Source: Sphingorhabdus sp. EL138
Lineage (GTDB): Bacteria; Pseudomonadota; Alphaproteobacteria; Sphingomonadales; Sphingomonadaceae
Assembly: GCF_900258045.1 (NCBI RefSeq)
Contig: NZ_OGVD01000002.1
Span: forward strand, 186,001 to 250,000
Direction of reading: 5' to 3'
DNA length: 64,000 nt
A program made the position numbers and the translations under genes. The notes under the pieces were generated by a model. It saw nothing but the letters and a program-made list of their open reading frames with translations. It was not told the origin of the DNA and did no database searches. Within the stretch, counting starts at the first letter, position 1, and each line of letters begins with the position of its first letter. Of this stretch, positions 7,676 through 16,704 are shown piece by piece.

Positions 7676-8450
7676 GCAAGGTTCATCGCCAGTGGATGTT
7701 ACGACGTCGCCGCTTTTGGAAGACGTAGCGCACGGTTTCCTCGGTCGTGCGGGTGGTTTGTCTAAGGGCATCTACGCAGGGTTGAATGTCGGATTGGGCA
7801 GCGATGATGACCGCGAGGCCATTCTCGAAAACCGCCAGCGGGCCAAGGCAGTGGTGCTGTCAGGCAGTCAGCTGGTTACACTGCATCAGGTCCATAGCGC
7901 CGACGTGGTCACAGTCACCGAGCCTTTCGCCCTTGATGCGCGCCCGCATGCTGATGCGATGGTAACAGGCAGCCCCGGCTTGCTCCTCGGCATATTGACC
8001 GCAGATTGTGTGCCCGTGCTGTTCCATGATCCGGTGGCACAGATCGTGGGTGCGGCGCATGCGGGATGGAAAGGCGCCATAGGCGGCGTCACGGACAATA
8101 CCATCACAGCGATGGAAAAGCTCGGTGCTTCACGAGACGATATTGCATGCGCTATCGGTCCTTGTATCGCCCAGCATAGCTATGAAGTCGATGCAGGTTT
8201 CCAAAAACGCTTCGTCGGGGATGATCCTGAAAATTTTCAATATTTCGCAGCCGGACAACCGAACCACTTTCAATTCGATATCGAATCCTATGTGGCGGAC
8301 CGCTTGGCTAGGGTCGGCATTGTCAAAATCGATAAACTCGGTCTGGACACCTATGCCTATGAGGATCGTTACTTCAGCTATCGGCGCAGTTGCCATCGCG
8401 GCGAAGCTGGCTATGGTCGGCAGATATCGTTGATCGGCTTGAAGGCATAA
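7668..8450 (+). CDS. pgeF: Peptidoglycan editing factor / purine nucleoside phosphorylase, YfiH (polyphenol-oxidase-like) family
   Basis: 260 residues if started at TTG 7668, which overlaps the pepN stop; GTG 7692 is another option and no ATG precedes the conserved domain. Family marks are GRAGGLSKGIYAGLNVGLGS near the N-terminus, LHQVHSADVV, LTADCVPVLFHD, AAHAGWKGAIGGV (the His of the metal/active site) and IGPCI. The family was long called laccase-like; members have been shown to act on purine nucleosides and, in E. coli, to limit misincorporation into peptidoglycan precursors. In many alphaproteobacteria the gene follows lgt and midA, but here those two lie about 7 kb to the right. Confidence 0.9.
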   Translation: MPEQGSSPVDVTTSPLLEDVAHGFLGRAGGLSKGIYAGLNVGLGSDDDREAILENRQRAKAVVLSGSQLVTLHQVHSADVVTVTEPFALDARPHADAMVTGSPGLLLGILTADCVPVLFHDPVAQIVGAAHAGWKGAIGGVTDNTITAMEKLGASRDDIACAIGPCIAQHSYEVDAGFQKRFVGDDPENFQYFAAGQPNHFQFDIESYVADRLARVGIVKIDKLGLDTYAYEDRYFSYRRSCHRGEAGYGRQISLIGLKA

Positions 8451-8490
8451 TTTTACCCTTGCGCAGACAGGGGCACGAGGGGAAGAGGAA

Positions 8491-9897
8491 ATGAATGCCC
8501 AGCGCGTTGGATTGTTTGCTGGCTTGACGGTATTTGTCGTGATGCTCCTATCTCCAGCGCCAGCGGCAATGAGTCCGGCGGCCTGGCATGTCGCTGCGCT
8601 CACAATTCTTATGGCGACCTGGTGGATGACCCAAGCGGTACCTCTCACCGCGACCGCCTTGTTGCCCTTTCTTGCCCTGCCGGTGATGGACGTTATGGAT
8701 GTACGGGAAACCGCCGGCCAATATTATTCACCGATATTATTCCTTATCCTCGGCGGTGCTTTTCTTGCACTGGCGATTGAGCGGGTCGGTCTGCACCGGC
8801 GTCTCGCGCTGGCAATTGTCAGCCTGTCGGGAAAGAGTGCTTGGGGCATATTAATCGCCTTCATGCTCGCCACAGCGCTGCTCAGTATGCTCATTTCCAA
8901 CACCTCATCCACCCTGATCATGATACCCATTGCCGTTGCCGTCCTGGTTGCTGGTGGGGTGAAGGATGGCGAGACAGAGGGATTTGCCGGTGCCTTGATC
9001 ATGGGGGTGGCTTTTGCCGCTTCAATCGGAGGCCTTGGCACATTGGTAGGCAGTCCGACCAATGCTATTGCTGCTGGTCTGATCAATAAGACTCTGGGCA
9101 TGGACATTGATTTTTTAAGCTGGCTGTTCTTCGGCCTGCCTATAGTGATCCTGGGCCTGCCGGTCTGTGCAGCCATCCTAATAACGGTCCAGAAAGTGGG
9201 CAAAGACAGTTTTGACGGTGCTGGTGCACGGGCAGCGATCGGGTCAGCTGGTCCTTGGAGCCTTCCAGAAAAACGGGTCGTGCCGGTAGTTGCCCTTGTC
9301 GTACTCGGCTGGCTGCTCTTGCCCCAGATCAAGGCGGTGCTTCCGGCTGGCGCGGTGCATGATGGCAGCATCGCGATACTGGGCGGCTTACTGTTGTTCA
9401 TCCTGCCCGACGGTACCGGTCGGAAATTGCTCAACTGGGACGAAGCGGATCGTGCGCCATGGGGGGTGATCATGATGTTTGGCGGTGGCCTCGCGCTGGC
9501 GGCGGGCATTATTGAATCCGGCCTGGCCGACTGGCTTGGGCTGGCGCTGGAGCCGCTTAAAAACGTGCCGGTTATTATCATTGCTATAGCGCTGGTTGCA
9601 CTGGTCATTCTGGTCACCGAATTTGCGTCCAATGTCGCCACGGCCAGCGGGATCATGCCGGTGGTGGCCAGCCTGATCCTCGCCACCGGTGTCGACCCGG
9701 TCTTGCTTGCCATGCCGGCGGCGATGGCGGCCAGCTGGGGCTTCATGCTGCCTTCCGGTACGGGGCCGAACGCGATTGCATGGTCAACCAATCATATTGA
9801 ATTGCCAAAAATGCTGAAGTCAGGACTGATGCTGGACATAGCCGGGATACCGATAATCATCGGGTGCATTTGGATGGTTTCATTTGTAATCAGTTGA
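8491..9897 (+). CDS. DASS/SLC13-family divalent anion:Na+ symporter
   Basis: 468 residues, almost wholly hydrophobic with about a dozen membrane segments. Both family-defining SNT-type motifs are present: SNTSST at 136-141 and SNVAT at 380-384, which build the sodium and carboxylate sites in VcINDY-like transporters. WWMTQAVPLTATALLP at 44-59 is the typical N-terminal family stretch. Likely substrates are C4-dicarboxylates, citrate or sulfate; the sequence alone does not decide. ATG 8491 follows a purine-rich GAGGGGAAGAGGAA site. It lies 40 bases after pgeF and 49 bases before the PLP enzyme, so all may share a transcript. Confidence 0.88.
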   Translation: MNAQRVGLFAGLTVFVVMLLSPAPAAMSPAAWHVAALTILMATWWMTQAVPLTATALLPFLALPVMDVMDVRETAGQYYSPILFLILGGAFLALAIERVGLHRRLALAIVSLSGKSAWGILIAFMLATALLSMLISNTSSTLIMIPIAVAVLVAGGVKDGETEGFAGALIMGVAFAASIGGLGTLVGSPTNAIAAGLINKTLGMDIDFLSWLFFGLPIVILGLPVCAAILITVQKVGKDSFDGAGARAAIGSAGPWSLPEKRVVPVVALVVLGWLLLPQIKAVLPAGAVHDGSIAILGGLLLFILPDGTGRKLLNWDEADRAPWGVIMMFGGGLALAAGIIESGLADWLGLALEPLKNVPVIIIAIALVALVILVTEFASNVATASGIMPVVASLILATGVDPVLLAMPAAMAASWGFMLPSGTGPNAIAWSTNHIELPKMLKSGLMLDIAGIPIIIGCIWMVSFVIS

Positions 9898-9946
9898 GTT
9901 TTGCGGCATGGGCCTTTCCAGATGATTTCCGCTGGAGAGAGAGAAA

Positions 9947-11269
9947 ATGTCCGATCAAAATGATGATGCTGTTCCGGTAACACCGCGCCGTATGCCCAAA
10001 GCGCCGATAGAGAAAATTGGCGGACGCAAGCTCAAGCCGTCGACGCTTATGATGGGCCATGGCTATGACCCGGTCCTCTCGGAAGGTTCGCTCAAGCCAC
10101 CTATTTTCCTGACCTCTACCTTTGCTTTTGAAGATGCTGCCGCGGGCAAGCGTCATTTCGAAGGTATTACCGGAAAGCGCCCTGGCGGCGCGGATGGTCT
10201 CGTTTATTCGCGCTTCAACGGTCCAAATCAGGAAATTCTTGAAGACCGGCTTAGCATTTGGGACGAAGCTGAAGATGCGCTGGTCTTTTCCAGTGGCATG
10301 TCGGCTATCGCGACGGTGCTTCTTGCCAATGTCAATCAGGGTGATGTGGTGGTGCATAGTGGACCGCTTTATGCGGCCACCGAAACGCTGATTAACAAGA
10401 TACTGGGCCGTTTTGGCGTAACGTTCCTTGATTTCCCGGCTGGTGCGAGTCCTTCCAAGGTCGCGGCTCTACTAGAGCAGGCCAAGGCGCAAGCAGCACA
10501 GAATGGCGGTAAAGTAGCGATTGTCTATCTCGAAAGTCCGGCCAATCCCACCAATGCGTTGGTGGATATTGAGGGTGTGGCCGAGGCCCGCAAACAGGTT
10601 TTTGGTGATGAGGGCGCGCCGCCCATTGCCATTGACAATACTTTCCTTGGTCCCTTGTGGCAGCAGCCGCTGAAACATGGTGCGGATATCGTGATATACA
10701 GCCTGACCAAATATGTCGGTGGACATAGTGATCTGGTTGCCGGAGGCGTTCTTGGCTCGAAAGGCCATATGGACCCGATCCGCGCGATCCGGAATACTAT
10801 TGGGACAATATGCGATCCCAATACGGCGTGGATGCTGATGCGTAGCCTTGAAACATTGGAATTGCGTATGACTCGTGCTGGCGAAAATGCCGAGAAAGTT
10901 TGCGCTTTTCTTCGGGACCATCCCAAAGTGGACGGGCTTGGCTATCTCGGGTTTATTTCCGATGCCTCGCAGCAGGATATTTATGATCGCCATTGCAGTG
11001 GTGCGGGGTCCACCTTCTCGGTATTCATCAAGGGCGGCGAAGCCGAAGCTTTTGCTTTCCTAGATGCCCTCAAGATTGCGAAATTGGCCGTGAGTCTTGG
11101 CGGAACCGAGACATTAGCAAGCTTGCCAGCGGCAATGACTCATTTGTCAGTGCCGGATGATCGCCGGGCCGCGCTTGGCATAACCGACAATCTGGTTCGA
11201 ATTTCAATTGGTGTAGAAGATCCTGATGACCTGATCGCCGACTTTGAGCAAGCATTGGGTGTGGTTTAG
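9947..11269 (+). CDS. Cystathionine gamma-synthase-family PLP enzyme
   Basis: 440 residues of the Cys/Met-metabolism PLP family. The PLP lysine is K255 in IYSLTKYVGGHSDLVAGG. SSGMSAIATVLLANVNQGDVVV supplies the phosphate-binding Ser/Gly-Met region, YLESPANPTN the ring-stacking and Asp-side segment, and the C-terminal NLVRISIGVEDPDDLIADFEQAL is diagnostic. Family members make or break C-S bonds (cystathionine synthase or lyase, methionine gamma-lyase); the exact reaction is not clear. The N-terminal 35 residues and the KRPGG-containing insert around residues 75-82 are longer than in E. coli MetB. GGAGAGAGAG precedes the ATG. The stop overlaps the convergent HAD gene by four bases. Confidence 0.9.
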   Translation: MSDQNDDAVPVTPRRMPKAPIEKIGGRKLKPSTLMMGHGYDPVLSEGSLKPPIFLTSTFAFEDAAAGKRHFEGITGKRPGGADGLVYSRFNGPNQEILEDRLSIWDEAEDALVFSSGMSAIATVLLANVNQGDVVVHSGPLYAATETLINKILGRFGVTFLDFPAGASPSKVAALLEQAKAQAAQNGGKVAIVYLESPANPTNALVDIEGVAEARKQVFGDEGAPPIAIDNTFLGPLWQQPLKHGADIVIYSLTKYVGGHSDLVAGGVLGSKGHMDPIRAIRNTIGTICDPNTAWMLMRSLETLELRMTRAGENAEKVCAFLRDHPKVDGLGYLGFISDASQQDIYDRHCSGAGSTFSVFIKGGEAEAFAFLDALKIAKLAVSLGGTETLASLPAAMTHLSVPDDRRAALGITDNLVRISIGVEDPDDLIADFEQALGVV

Positions 11270-11937
11270 GCCCAGTCCAGGATTCTCCAACCGCGTTTCT
11301 TAGCAAGATGACGTAGCTGTGCACTCGGTGTTGTCGCCACCGCCTCATCGGCAAAGTCGAGCATCGGTGCATCGCTTACATGATCGGAATAGGCCCTGAT
11401 GTGGATGCTTTCGCGTTCAAGTCCTTGTTCGCCGAGAAAGGTCTTGATCCGGTCAAGTTTCGCGACATCATAGCAATTTTCGCCGATAATTTCAGGCAGT
11501 ACCTGGCCCTGCTCATCGATTTTCAGCCGGGTTGCGATCACTTCATCAAAGCCCAGCCGTTTGGCTATCGCATTGACGTATAATTCGTAGGAAGCGGTGG
11601 CGAGTACCAATCTTCGGCCTTCGGCCCGATCAGCTTCGACCTGGGCAAGGGCTTTGGCGTAACTGTTCCCCTGCATGACTTTATCAGCATAGCGCTCAAT
11701 ATGCGGCTCCAGCTTCGCTATATTCGGTTTACCGCCTAATAACAGGCGCTGATTATAGGTTTTCAAACCCTTTCGACTGATCAGTTTCAAGCCATAACCA
11801 ATGAATCCAAAGGGCAGCAGTGGCAGAAAGACCAGCCGCCAAGGTGCGCGTGCAAAAACCATGTGAAACAGGAACGGGGTATAGGTGCCTCGCACCGTAA
11901 TCGTCCGATCCATATCGTAAATAGACAGCTTGGTCAT
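11266..11937 (-). CDS. HAD-IB family phosphatase, SerB/PgpP-like
   Basis: 223 residues from ATG 11937 (GAGG four bases upstream; a GTG one codon earlier is possible). Motif I is YDMDRTIT with nucleophile Asp8 and acid/base Asp10. Motif II is the Thr/Ser of LATASYEL. Motif III/IV is AYSDHVSDAPML. A hydrophobic segment at about 26-52 (WRLVFLPLLPFGFIGYGL) suggests membrane association, as in HAD-IB enzymes acting on lipid or amino-acid phosphates. The substrate cannot be read from sequence. Its tail overlaps the convergent PLP-enzyme gene by four bases, and it is divergent from the Mla-type operon. Confidence 0.85.
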   Translation of the reverse strand: MTKLSIYDMDRTITVRGTYTPFLFHMVFARAPWRLVFLPLLPFGFIGYGLKLISRKGLKTYNQRLLLGGKPNIAKLEPHIERYADKVMQGNSYAKALAQVEADRAEGRRLVLATASYELYVNAIAKRLGFDEVIATRLKIDEQGQVLPEIIGENCYDVAKLDRIKTFLGEQGLERESIHIRAYSDHVSDAPMLDFADEAVATTPSAQLRHLAKKRGWRILDWA

Positions 11938-12052
11938 CACGCCTCTTTTCCCAATAGCGACGCCATATTAGCAGCGCCGATAAAATGCACCCATTAAATG
12001 ACTTGTTATAATGGCTTGAGGTTTCAATGATTTTCGGTCACCAATAGCGGCG

Positions 12053-13165
12053 ATGACAGTGCCTGGCGATTTTGTCGAAGAAATTACCGAGGACGGAGTA
12101 ACTGTACTTCGTTTTTCCGGTGATTTGTCGATCGCCGCTATCGGAGACTTGCCCGAACGATTGCGAGAATATGAAGGACAGGCAAAACAACTGAACCTTT
12201 CCAACATTGGCTATTTTGATACCGTTGGTGCTTGGCTCATCCATCGCACAGCCCGCGATATCGAAGCGGAAATTGTTGGTATGGACAATGAAGCGGAGCG
12301 GCTTATCGCTGCCATAGGCGGAGTAGCTGAGCCTGCTGAAGTGCGTCCTGATCCACCCAACCCAATCATTCGCGTGCTGGATGAAGTGGGTGAAGCAACA
12401 ATGATCGCCTTGACGACCTTGGCGGGTTTGATCGGCTTTTTTGGTTCGGTGATGGTCTCTGCTGCTTCGTTGATGCGGCATCCCGGCCGGATAAGATGGA
12501 ATGCGGTGATCCAGCGCTTCGACGTAGTGGGCGTGCGGGCTCTTGGTATTATTGGACTTATGAGTTTTCTCATCGGTTTGGTGATCGCGCAGCAAGGCGC
12601 GGTGCAGCTTCGGCAATTTGGTGCAGAGGTGTTCACGGTCAATCTTGTCGGACGGCTGACTTTGCGTGAGTTGGGTGTCTTGATGACGGCGATCATGGTT
12701 GCTGGTCGTTCTGGTTCGGCCTTTGCCGCACAAATTGGGACCATGAAGCTGACCGAGGAAATTGACGCGATGCGTACGATTGGCGTGTCGCCTGTAGAAG
12801 CCTTGGTCCTGCCGCGTTTTCTCGCCGCTGTCTTTATGTTGCCGCTGCTGGGATTCTACGCGTCGATTGTTGCGATTATCGGCGGCGGGTTGCTGAGCTG
12901 GGTAGAGCTGGATATTCCTCCCGCCACGTTTTTTGCGAGAATCAGGGAAGTGGTGCCGCTGACGGACGTCTATGTCGGTCTCGTCAAGGCACCGGTGTTT
13001 GGCGCGATCATCGCGATTTGTGGATGCTATCAAGGCATGCAGGTTAAAGGGAATGCCGAAGAAGTCGGCAAACGGACAACAGCCGCTGTGGTGCAAGCGA
13101 TATTCCTGGTGATCGTGCTGGATGCTTTTTTTGCGGTATTCTTTACCTGGATCGGGTGGGACTGA
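12053..13165 (+). CDS. mlaE: MlaE-type ABC permease with N-terminal STAS domain
   Basis: 370 residues. The first 85 or so form a STAS/MlaB-like domain (VLRFSGDLSIAAIGDLPERL, then SNIGYFDTVGAWLIHRTA). From about 110 the protein is a MlaE/Ttg2B permease: NAVIQRFDVVGVRALGIIGLMSF, then LRELGVLMTAIMVAGRSGSA, and EEIDAMRTIGVSPVEALVLP, the conserved loop that contacts the ATPase. In E. coli MlaB is separate; here it is fused to the permease, a common alphaproteobacterial arrangement. It opens an operon with the ATPase, MCE protein and lipoprotein, and probably moves phospholipid between inner and outer membranes. The stop overlaps the next start (TGATG). Confidence 0.93.
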   Translation: MTVPGDFVEEITEDGVTVLRFSGDLSIAAIGDLPERLREYEGQAKQLNLSNIGYFDTVGAWLIHRTARDIEAEIVGMDNEAERLIAAIGGVAEPAEVRPDPPNPIIRVLDEVGEATMIALTTLAGLIGFFGSVMVSAASLMRHPGRIRWNAVIQRFDVVGVRALGIIGLMSFLIGLVIAQQGAVQLRQFGAEVFTVNLVGRLTLRELGVLMTAIMVAGRSGSAFAAQIGTMKLTEEIDAMRTIGVSPVEALVLPRFLAAVFMLPLLGFYASIVAIIGGGLLSWVELDIPPATFFARIREVVPLTDVYVGLVKAPVFGAIIAICGCYQGMQVKGNAEEVGKRTTAAVVQAIFLVIVLDAFFAVFFTWIGWD

Positions 13166-13980
13166 TGGTTGACGAAGATCCTATCGTTGTCGATCGCGAC
13201 TTTTCCGGCCCGATAATCTGCGTCAAGGGGCTGCGCAACAGCTTCGGGGAACAAGTAGTTCACGAAGGCCTCGATCTGGATGTCCACAAGGGCGAAATTA
13301 TCGGCGTGGTCGGCGGTTCCGGTACCGGAAAATCCGTCCTGATGCGTTCGATCATCGGCCTGCAGCAACCCGATGAGGGCTCGATCGAAGTTTTCGGTGA
13401 GTCGCTTTTGGGTCGATCGGACGCGGAAACCATTGACGTTCGCAAACGCTGGGGCGTGTTGTTTCAGGGCGGTGCGCTTTTTTCCACGCTGACGGTGGCA
13501 GAAAATGTAATGGTTCCGATCCGCGAGTTCTTTCCCGAGATGGACCGCGATTTCCGCCGCGAGGTTGCGAAATATAAGGTGTGCCTGTCAGGACTACCGC
13601 CGGAAGCCGCACCCAAATATCCCGCCGAGCTGTCTGGCGGTATGAAAAAGCGGGCTGGCATTGCAAGAGCGCTCGCGCTCGACCCGGAACTGTTGTTTCT
13701 CGATGAACCGACGGCGGGGCTTGATCCGATCGGGGCTGCCGCTTTTGACAATTTGACGCGCGAATTGCAGCAGACTTTGGGGCTTACCGTGTTCCTGATC
13801 ACCCATGATCTCGATACGCTTCATGCGATTTGTGATCGGGTGGCCGTGCTGGCTGATCAACGGGTGATCGCCGTGGGCACGATACCGGAACTGCTTGCGA
13901 TGGACCACCCTTGGATACAGGAATATTTCAACGGTCCACGCGGGCGGATGGCATCAACACAGAATGCGGCTGGAAGTTGA
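13165..13980 (+). CDS. mlaF: MlaF-type ABC ATPase
   Basis: 271 residues from ATG 13165, which shares one base with the mlaE stop; a GTG nine bases upstream is less likely. Walker A GGSGTGKS is at 50-57, the signature LSGGMKKR at about 153-160, and Walker B with switch is LLFLDEPTAGLDP followed by ITHDLDT. QGGALFSTLTVAENVMVP is typical of the Mla/Ttg2A subgroup. It energises the MCE lipid transporter at the inner membrane. A 64-base gap separates it from the MCE gene, with no terminator. Confidence 0.95.
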   Translation: MVDEDPIVVDRDFSGPIICVKGLRNSFGEQVVHEGLDLDVHKGEIIGVVGGSGTGKSVLMRSIIGLQQPDEGSIEVFGESLLGRSDAETIDVRKRWGVLFQGGALFSTLTVAENVMVPIREFFPEMDRDFRREVAKYKVCLSGLPPEAAPKYPAELSGGMKKRAGIARALALDPELLFLDEPTAGLDPIGAAAFDNLTRELQQTLGLTVFLITHDLDTLHAICDRVAVLADQRVIAVGTIPELLAMDHPWIQEYFNGPRGRMASTQNAAGS

Positions 13981-14044
13981 AAATGCGGTCTAATTACAGA
14001 GATTTGTTGCAGGTGCCGAAACGGCTGGCCATAAAGGTGAAATA

Positions 14045-14992
14045 ATGGAGACACGGTCCAATCATATTCTTGTGGGTGTTATCACCCTGACCTTGCTCGC
14101 TTTAGTGGCTGCCTTTCTGGTCTGGATTGTCCGCTTTGGTGACGGTGCGACGAAGGAATATGATATATTTTTCGCCCAATCCGTGGGTGGTTTGGCAAAG
14201 GGAACCGGCGTGACTTTTGCGGGTGTTCCTTCTGGACAGGTGCTCGACGTGGAGCTTTGGGAAAAGGATCCCGATTTTGTGCGCGTTCGCATTGCAGTGA
14301 GCGAAGAAACTCCAATTTTGCAGGGAACAACTGCGACTATCCAGAGTATCAGCTTTACCGCCCCGCCGAATATTCAACTGGATGGCGCGGTAAAGGATGC
14401 GCCGCCGATTGAAGAATTGGGTCCGGAAGGCGTACCTGTTATTCCTACCAAACCCGGTGCTTTGGGCGAACTGCTCAACAGTGCGCCGCTGGTTGTCGAA
14501 CGACTGGCGACGCTTACCGATCGGCTGACATTGCTGTTATCGGACAAGAACCAGGAATCGATCGAAGGCATTTTGAACAATACCGAGCAGCTGACTGGCA
14601 GTCTGGCGAAGCAAGCACCTAATCTTGAAGCGTTGATGGCAGAATCGGCCATCGCGATCCGCAATGCCGGGGAAACTGCGGAAAAACTCTCTGCGGTTGC
14701 AGACAATACGAACCAATTGTTGACTAACAATGGTGAACCGCTGGCGAAAAACCTCACCAAGACACTGGCCGCAGCAGAAAAGAGCATGGCAGCGTTGGGT
14801 GAGGTGCTTGAAGATGCGCGCCCCGGTGTTCGGCAGCTGGGAACCAAAACAATACCGGAAGTCGATCAACTGGTTAAGGACATGCAGGCGCTGACCAAAT
14901 CTCTCACTTCTGTGACTGAACGGTTGGATCAGGGTGGCGCGGGATCGTTGCTGTCCGCGCCAACGCTGCCAGACTATGAACCAGGTAAATAA
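14045..14992 (+). CDS. mlaD: MlaD/MCE-domain periplasmic protein
   Basis: 315 residues. One N-terminal membrane anchor at about 9-30 is followed by a single MCE domain at about 38-115 (VGGLAKGTGVTFAGVPSGQV, then QSISFTAPPNIQL). Residues about 140-300 are a long helical, Asn/Glu/Leu-rich segment with heptad character (coiled coil), giving the longer Pqi/Mce-like tail rather than the short E. coli MlaD. The ring it forms would bind lipid between the permease and the periplasm. GGTGAAATA precedes the ATG. The lipoprotein gene follows within 30 bases. Confidence 0.92.
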   Translation: METRSNHILVGVITLTLLALVAAFLVWIVRFGDGATKEYDIFFAQSVGGLAKGTGVTFAGVPSGQVLDVELWEKDPDFVRVRIAVSEETPILQGTTATIQSISFTAPPNIQLDGAVKDAPPIEELGPEGVPVIPTKPGALGELLNSAPLVVERLATLTDRLTLLLSDKNQESIEGILNNTEQLTGSLAKQAPNLEALMAESAIAIRNAGETAEKLSAVADNTNQLLTNNGEPLAKNLTKTLAAAEKSMAALGEVLEDARPGVRQLGTKTIPEVDQLVKDMQALTKSLTSVTERLDQGGAGSLLSAPTLPDYEPGK

Positions 14993-15020
14993 AAGAACGC
15001 CAATGGGAAAGCAGGGATCT

Positions 15021-15617
15021 ATGACCATATTGCAAAAGACAAAATCCTTGGGCTTGTTGGCAGGTCTTAGTGTTTTGAGCGCTTGTGTCAGTTTCGGTGG
15101 TGCCGAACCGCCGCCATTTCTCTTGTCTCTGACATCAGATATGCAAGTGGACCCCGGCGCGGTTCGCGCTGGGCCACAAGCCGGTGCTTTAGTGGTTCAG
15201 TTGCCTTCTACGCCGCAAAAACTTAACAACGTGCGCGTGCCAGTCCAAACCAGCGCGACGGGTATCGCATATCTAAAAGAAGCCACGTGGATTGATAAGC
15301 CCGCACGGCTTTTTCAGGGGCTACTTACAGAAACCATTGCAGCGAAAAATAATCGGCTGGTGCTAACAGCAGTTCAGGCGCAGGGCAAAGCAGACACATA
15401 TCTGTCCGGTGAGCTGGTGAATTTCGGGCTGGATGGTCCCAGCCTGACCGTCACGGTGACCTATGATGCAGTAAAAATGCGTGAAGGCGAACCGGTTGAG
15501 AAGCGGCGCTTCGAGGCCAGTGAGACCGTATTTGCCGCAGAGGCCGGTCCGGTGGGTGAGGCTTTGAACAGCGCTGCGAACAAAGTGGTATTGGAAGTCG
15601 CCGACTGGGTCGGTTGA
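15021..15617 (+). CDS. ABC-type transport auxiliary lipoprotein (PqiC/DUF330-like)
   Basis: About 198 residues from ATG 15021 (AGGGA just upstream); ATG 15003 in frame would add six residues. The N-terminus is a lipoprotein signal with lipobox LSAC, cleaved before Cys22. The mature part matches the PqiC/YmbA-type auxiliary component found after MCE operons: VVQLPSTPQKLNNVRVPVQTS, WIDKPARLFQGLLTETI (the best-conserved stretch) and a C-terminal helix. It probably anchors the MCE assembly to the outer membrane. It is the last gene of the operon and converges on midA with a 22-base gap. Confidence 0.82.
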   Translation: MTILQKTKSLGLLAGLSVLSACVSFGGAEPPPFLLSLTSDMQVDPGAVRAGPQAGALVVQLPSTPQKLNNVRVPVQTSATGIAYLKEATWIDKPARLFQGLLTETIAAKNNRLVLTAVQAQGKADTYLSGELVNFGLDGPSLTVTVTYDAVKMREGEPVEKRRFEASETVFAAEAGPVGEALNSAANKVVLEVADWVG

Positions 15618-15639
15618 TCACAAGATCGATGAGCAGCAC

Positions 15640-16704
15640 TCAACTTTCGCCGTAAACAAAGCCTTCTGGTTCAGGCCAGTCCATCGATGTTGCAGCCATC
15701 ACCCGAAACAACCGGCCCATTTCATCAACATGAGTTAGTCTGCGATGCGCGGCGCGTATATCTTCCGCTTTGCCCGGACTGTTCTCAGCCAGTTTTCCCG
15801 CCCGTTGATCAATGCCAAGTGCCTTGAGCCATTGACCTTGTTCCACTGGTCCATGAACCGACAAAAGACGCGTTTTCGCTATATTGGCTAGGCTGTGAAA
15901 ATCGACATGCGCTGTGAGGTCTGAGGTTCCCGGGCTGTCAAACGGGCTGATGGGGAGGTGATTTTTTACCGCTTGCAGAGTGCTGCCAGTACCCGGTTGA
16001 TCATAGCCATAGTCGATGATTAATATAGCGCCGCCCTGCTGAGCAATGCGATGCGAAAGCTCACCTAAAATCTGCACGCTGGCAGGAGAGCTCTCCAATA
16101 TAGTTCCGGCCGGCAGGCCAGCGGAGGATCTCGACATCTGCTTCTCAATGACTTGAGTGCCGGGGACAGCTATGAACTTATTGCGCTCCCGGTCGACCAT
16201 TTGACGGAGCCATCCGTCGGCGGTCGACACAAATTGCTCCACTGGCAGAGCGTCGAAAAATTCATTGGCAACAATCAGTAACGGACCGTCGTCCGGCAGA
16301 CTGTCGATGCTTTTGTGCCATGCGGCACTGCTATGAAGCGCAGCCTGTTTTTCCTTCAGCACCGGACTGGTTTCGACAAAGTGAATCTGCGGTTTGCACT
16401 CAAATTTCAACATTGTGCGCAGTGCATCCGCGGCTAATGTTCCTCTGCCTGGACCCAGTTCAACATAGTGAATATGACCTGGACGGCCCTTGCGCATCCA
16501 CAAATCCGACAACCATATTCCGATAAGCTCACCGAACATCTGGCTGATTTCCGGGGCGGTAACAAAATCGCCGTCCTCGCCAATCGGGTCTTTCGCTGCA
16601 TAGTAAGCCGCATTGGCGATGCCCATATATTCGCTAAGGTTAATCGGCCCGTCGCGGTGGATTTTTTCAGCGAGAATATGCGCGGCTGACGGACTGTCAG
16701 GCAA
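15640..16704 (-). CDS. MidA/NDUFAF7-family class I SAM-dependent methyltransferase
   Basis: 354 residues of the DUF185 family. SAM-binding motif I is [17 protein letters not shown], preceded by the family-specific [20 protein letters not shown]. Downstream are [13 protein letters not shown] (motif II/III region) and [19 protein letters not shown]. The human relative NDUFAF7 dimethylates an arginine of a complex I subunit; bacterial members are assumed to modify a respiratory or other protein. It overlaps the lgt reading frame by eight bases, so lgt-midA is an operon, as in many alphaproteobacteria. Confidence 0.88.
   Translation of the reverse strand: MPDSPSAAHILAEKIHRDGPINLSEYMGIANAAYYAAKDPIGEDGDFVTAPEISQMFGELIGIWLSDLWMRKGRPGHIHYVELGPGRGTLAADALRTMLKFECKPQIHFVETSPVLKEKQAALHSSAAWHKSIDSLPDDGPLLIVANEFFDALPVEQFVSTADGWLRQMVDRERNKFIAVPGTQVIEKQMSRSSAGLPAGTILESSPASVQILGELSHRIAQQGGAILIIDYGYDQPGTGSTLQAVKNHLPISPFDSPGTSDLTAHVDFHSLANIAKTRLLSVHGPVEQGQWLKALGIDQRAGKLAENSPGKAEDIRAAHRRLTHVDEMGRLFRVMAATSMDWPEPEGFVYGES

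Noticed and set aside
8724-9791. A 355-codon frame antisense to the DASS transporter gene
   Set aside because: It is Ser/Ala/Thr/Pro-rich in the way expected of the antisense of a hydrophobic gene, lacks a ribosome site, and the plus-strand product is a clear family member.
9898-9946. A possible SAM riboswitch before the cystathionine-synthase-like gene
   Set aside because: The gap is 49 bases and shows no SAM-II-like pseudoknot; the gene is close behind the transporter gene.
12038-13096. A 352-codon frame antisense to mlaE
   Set aside because: His/Arg/Gln-rich shadow with no domain, opposite a well-supported permease.
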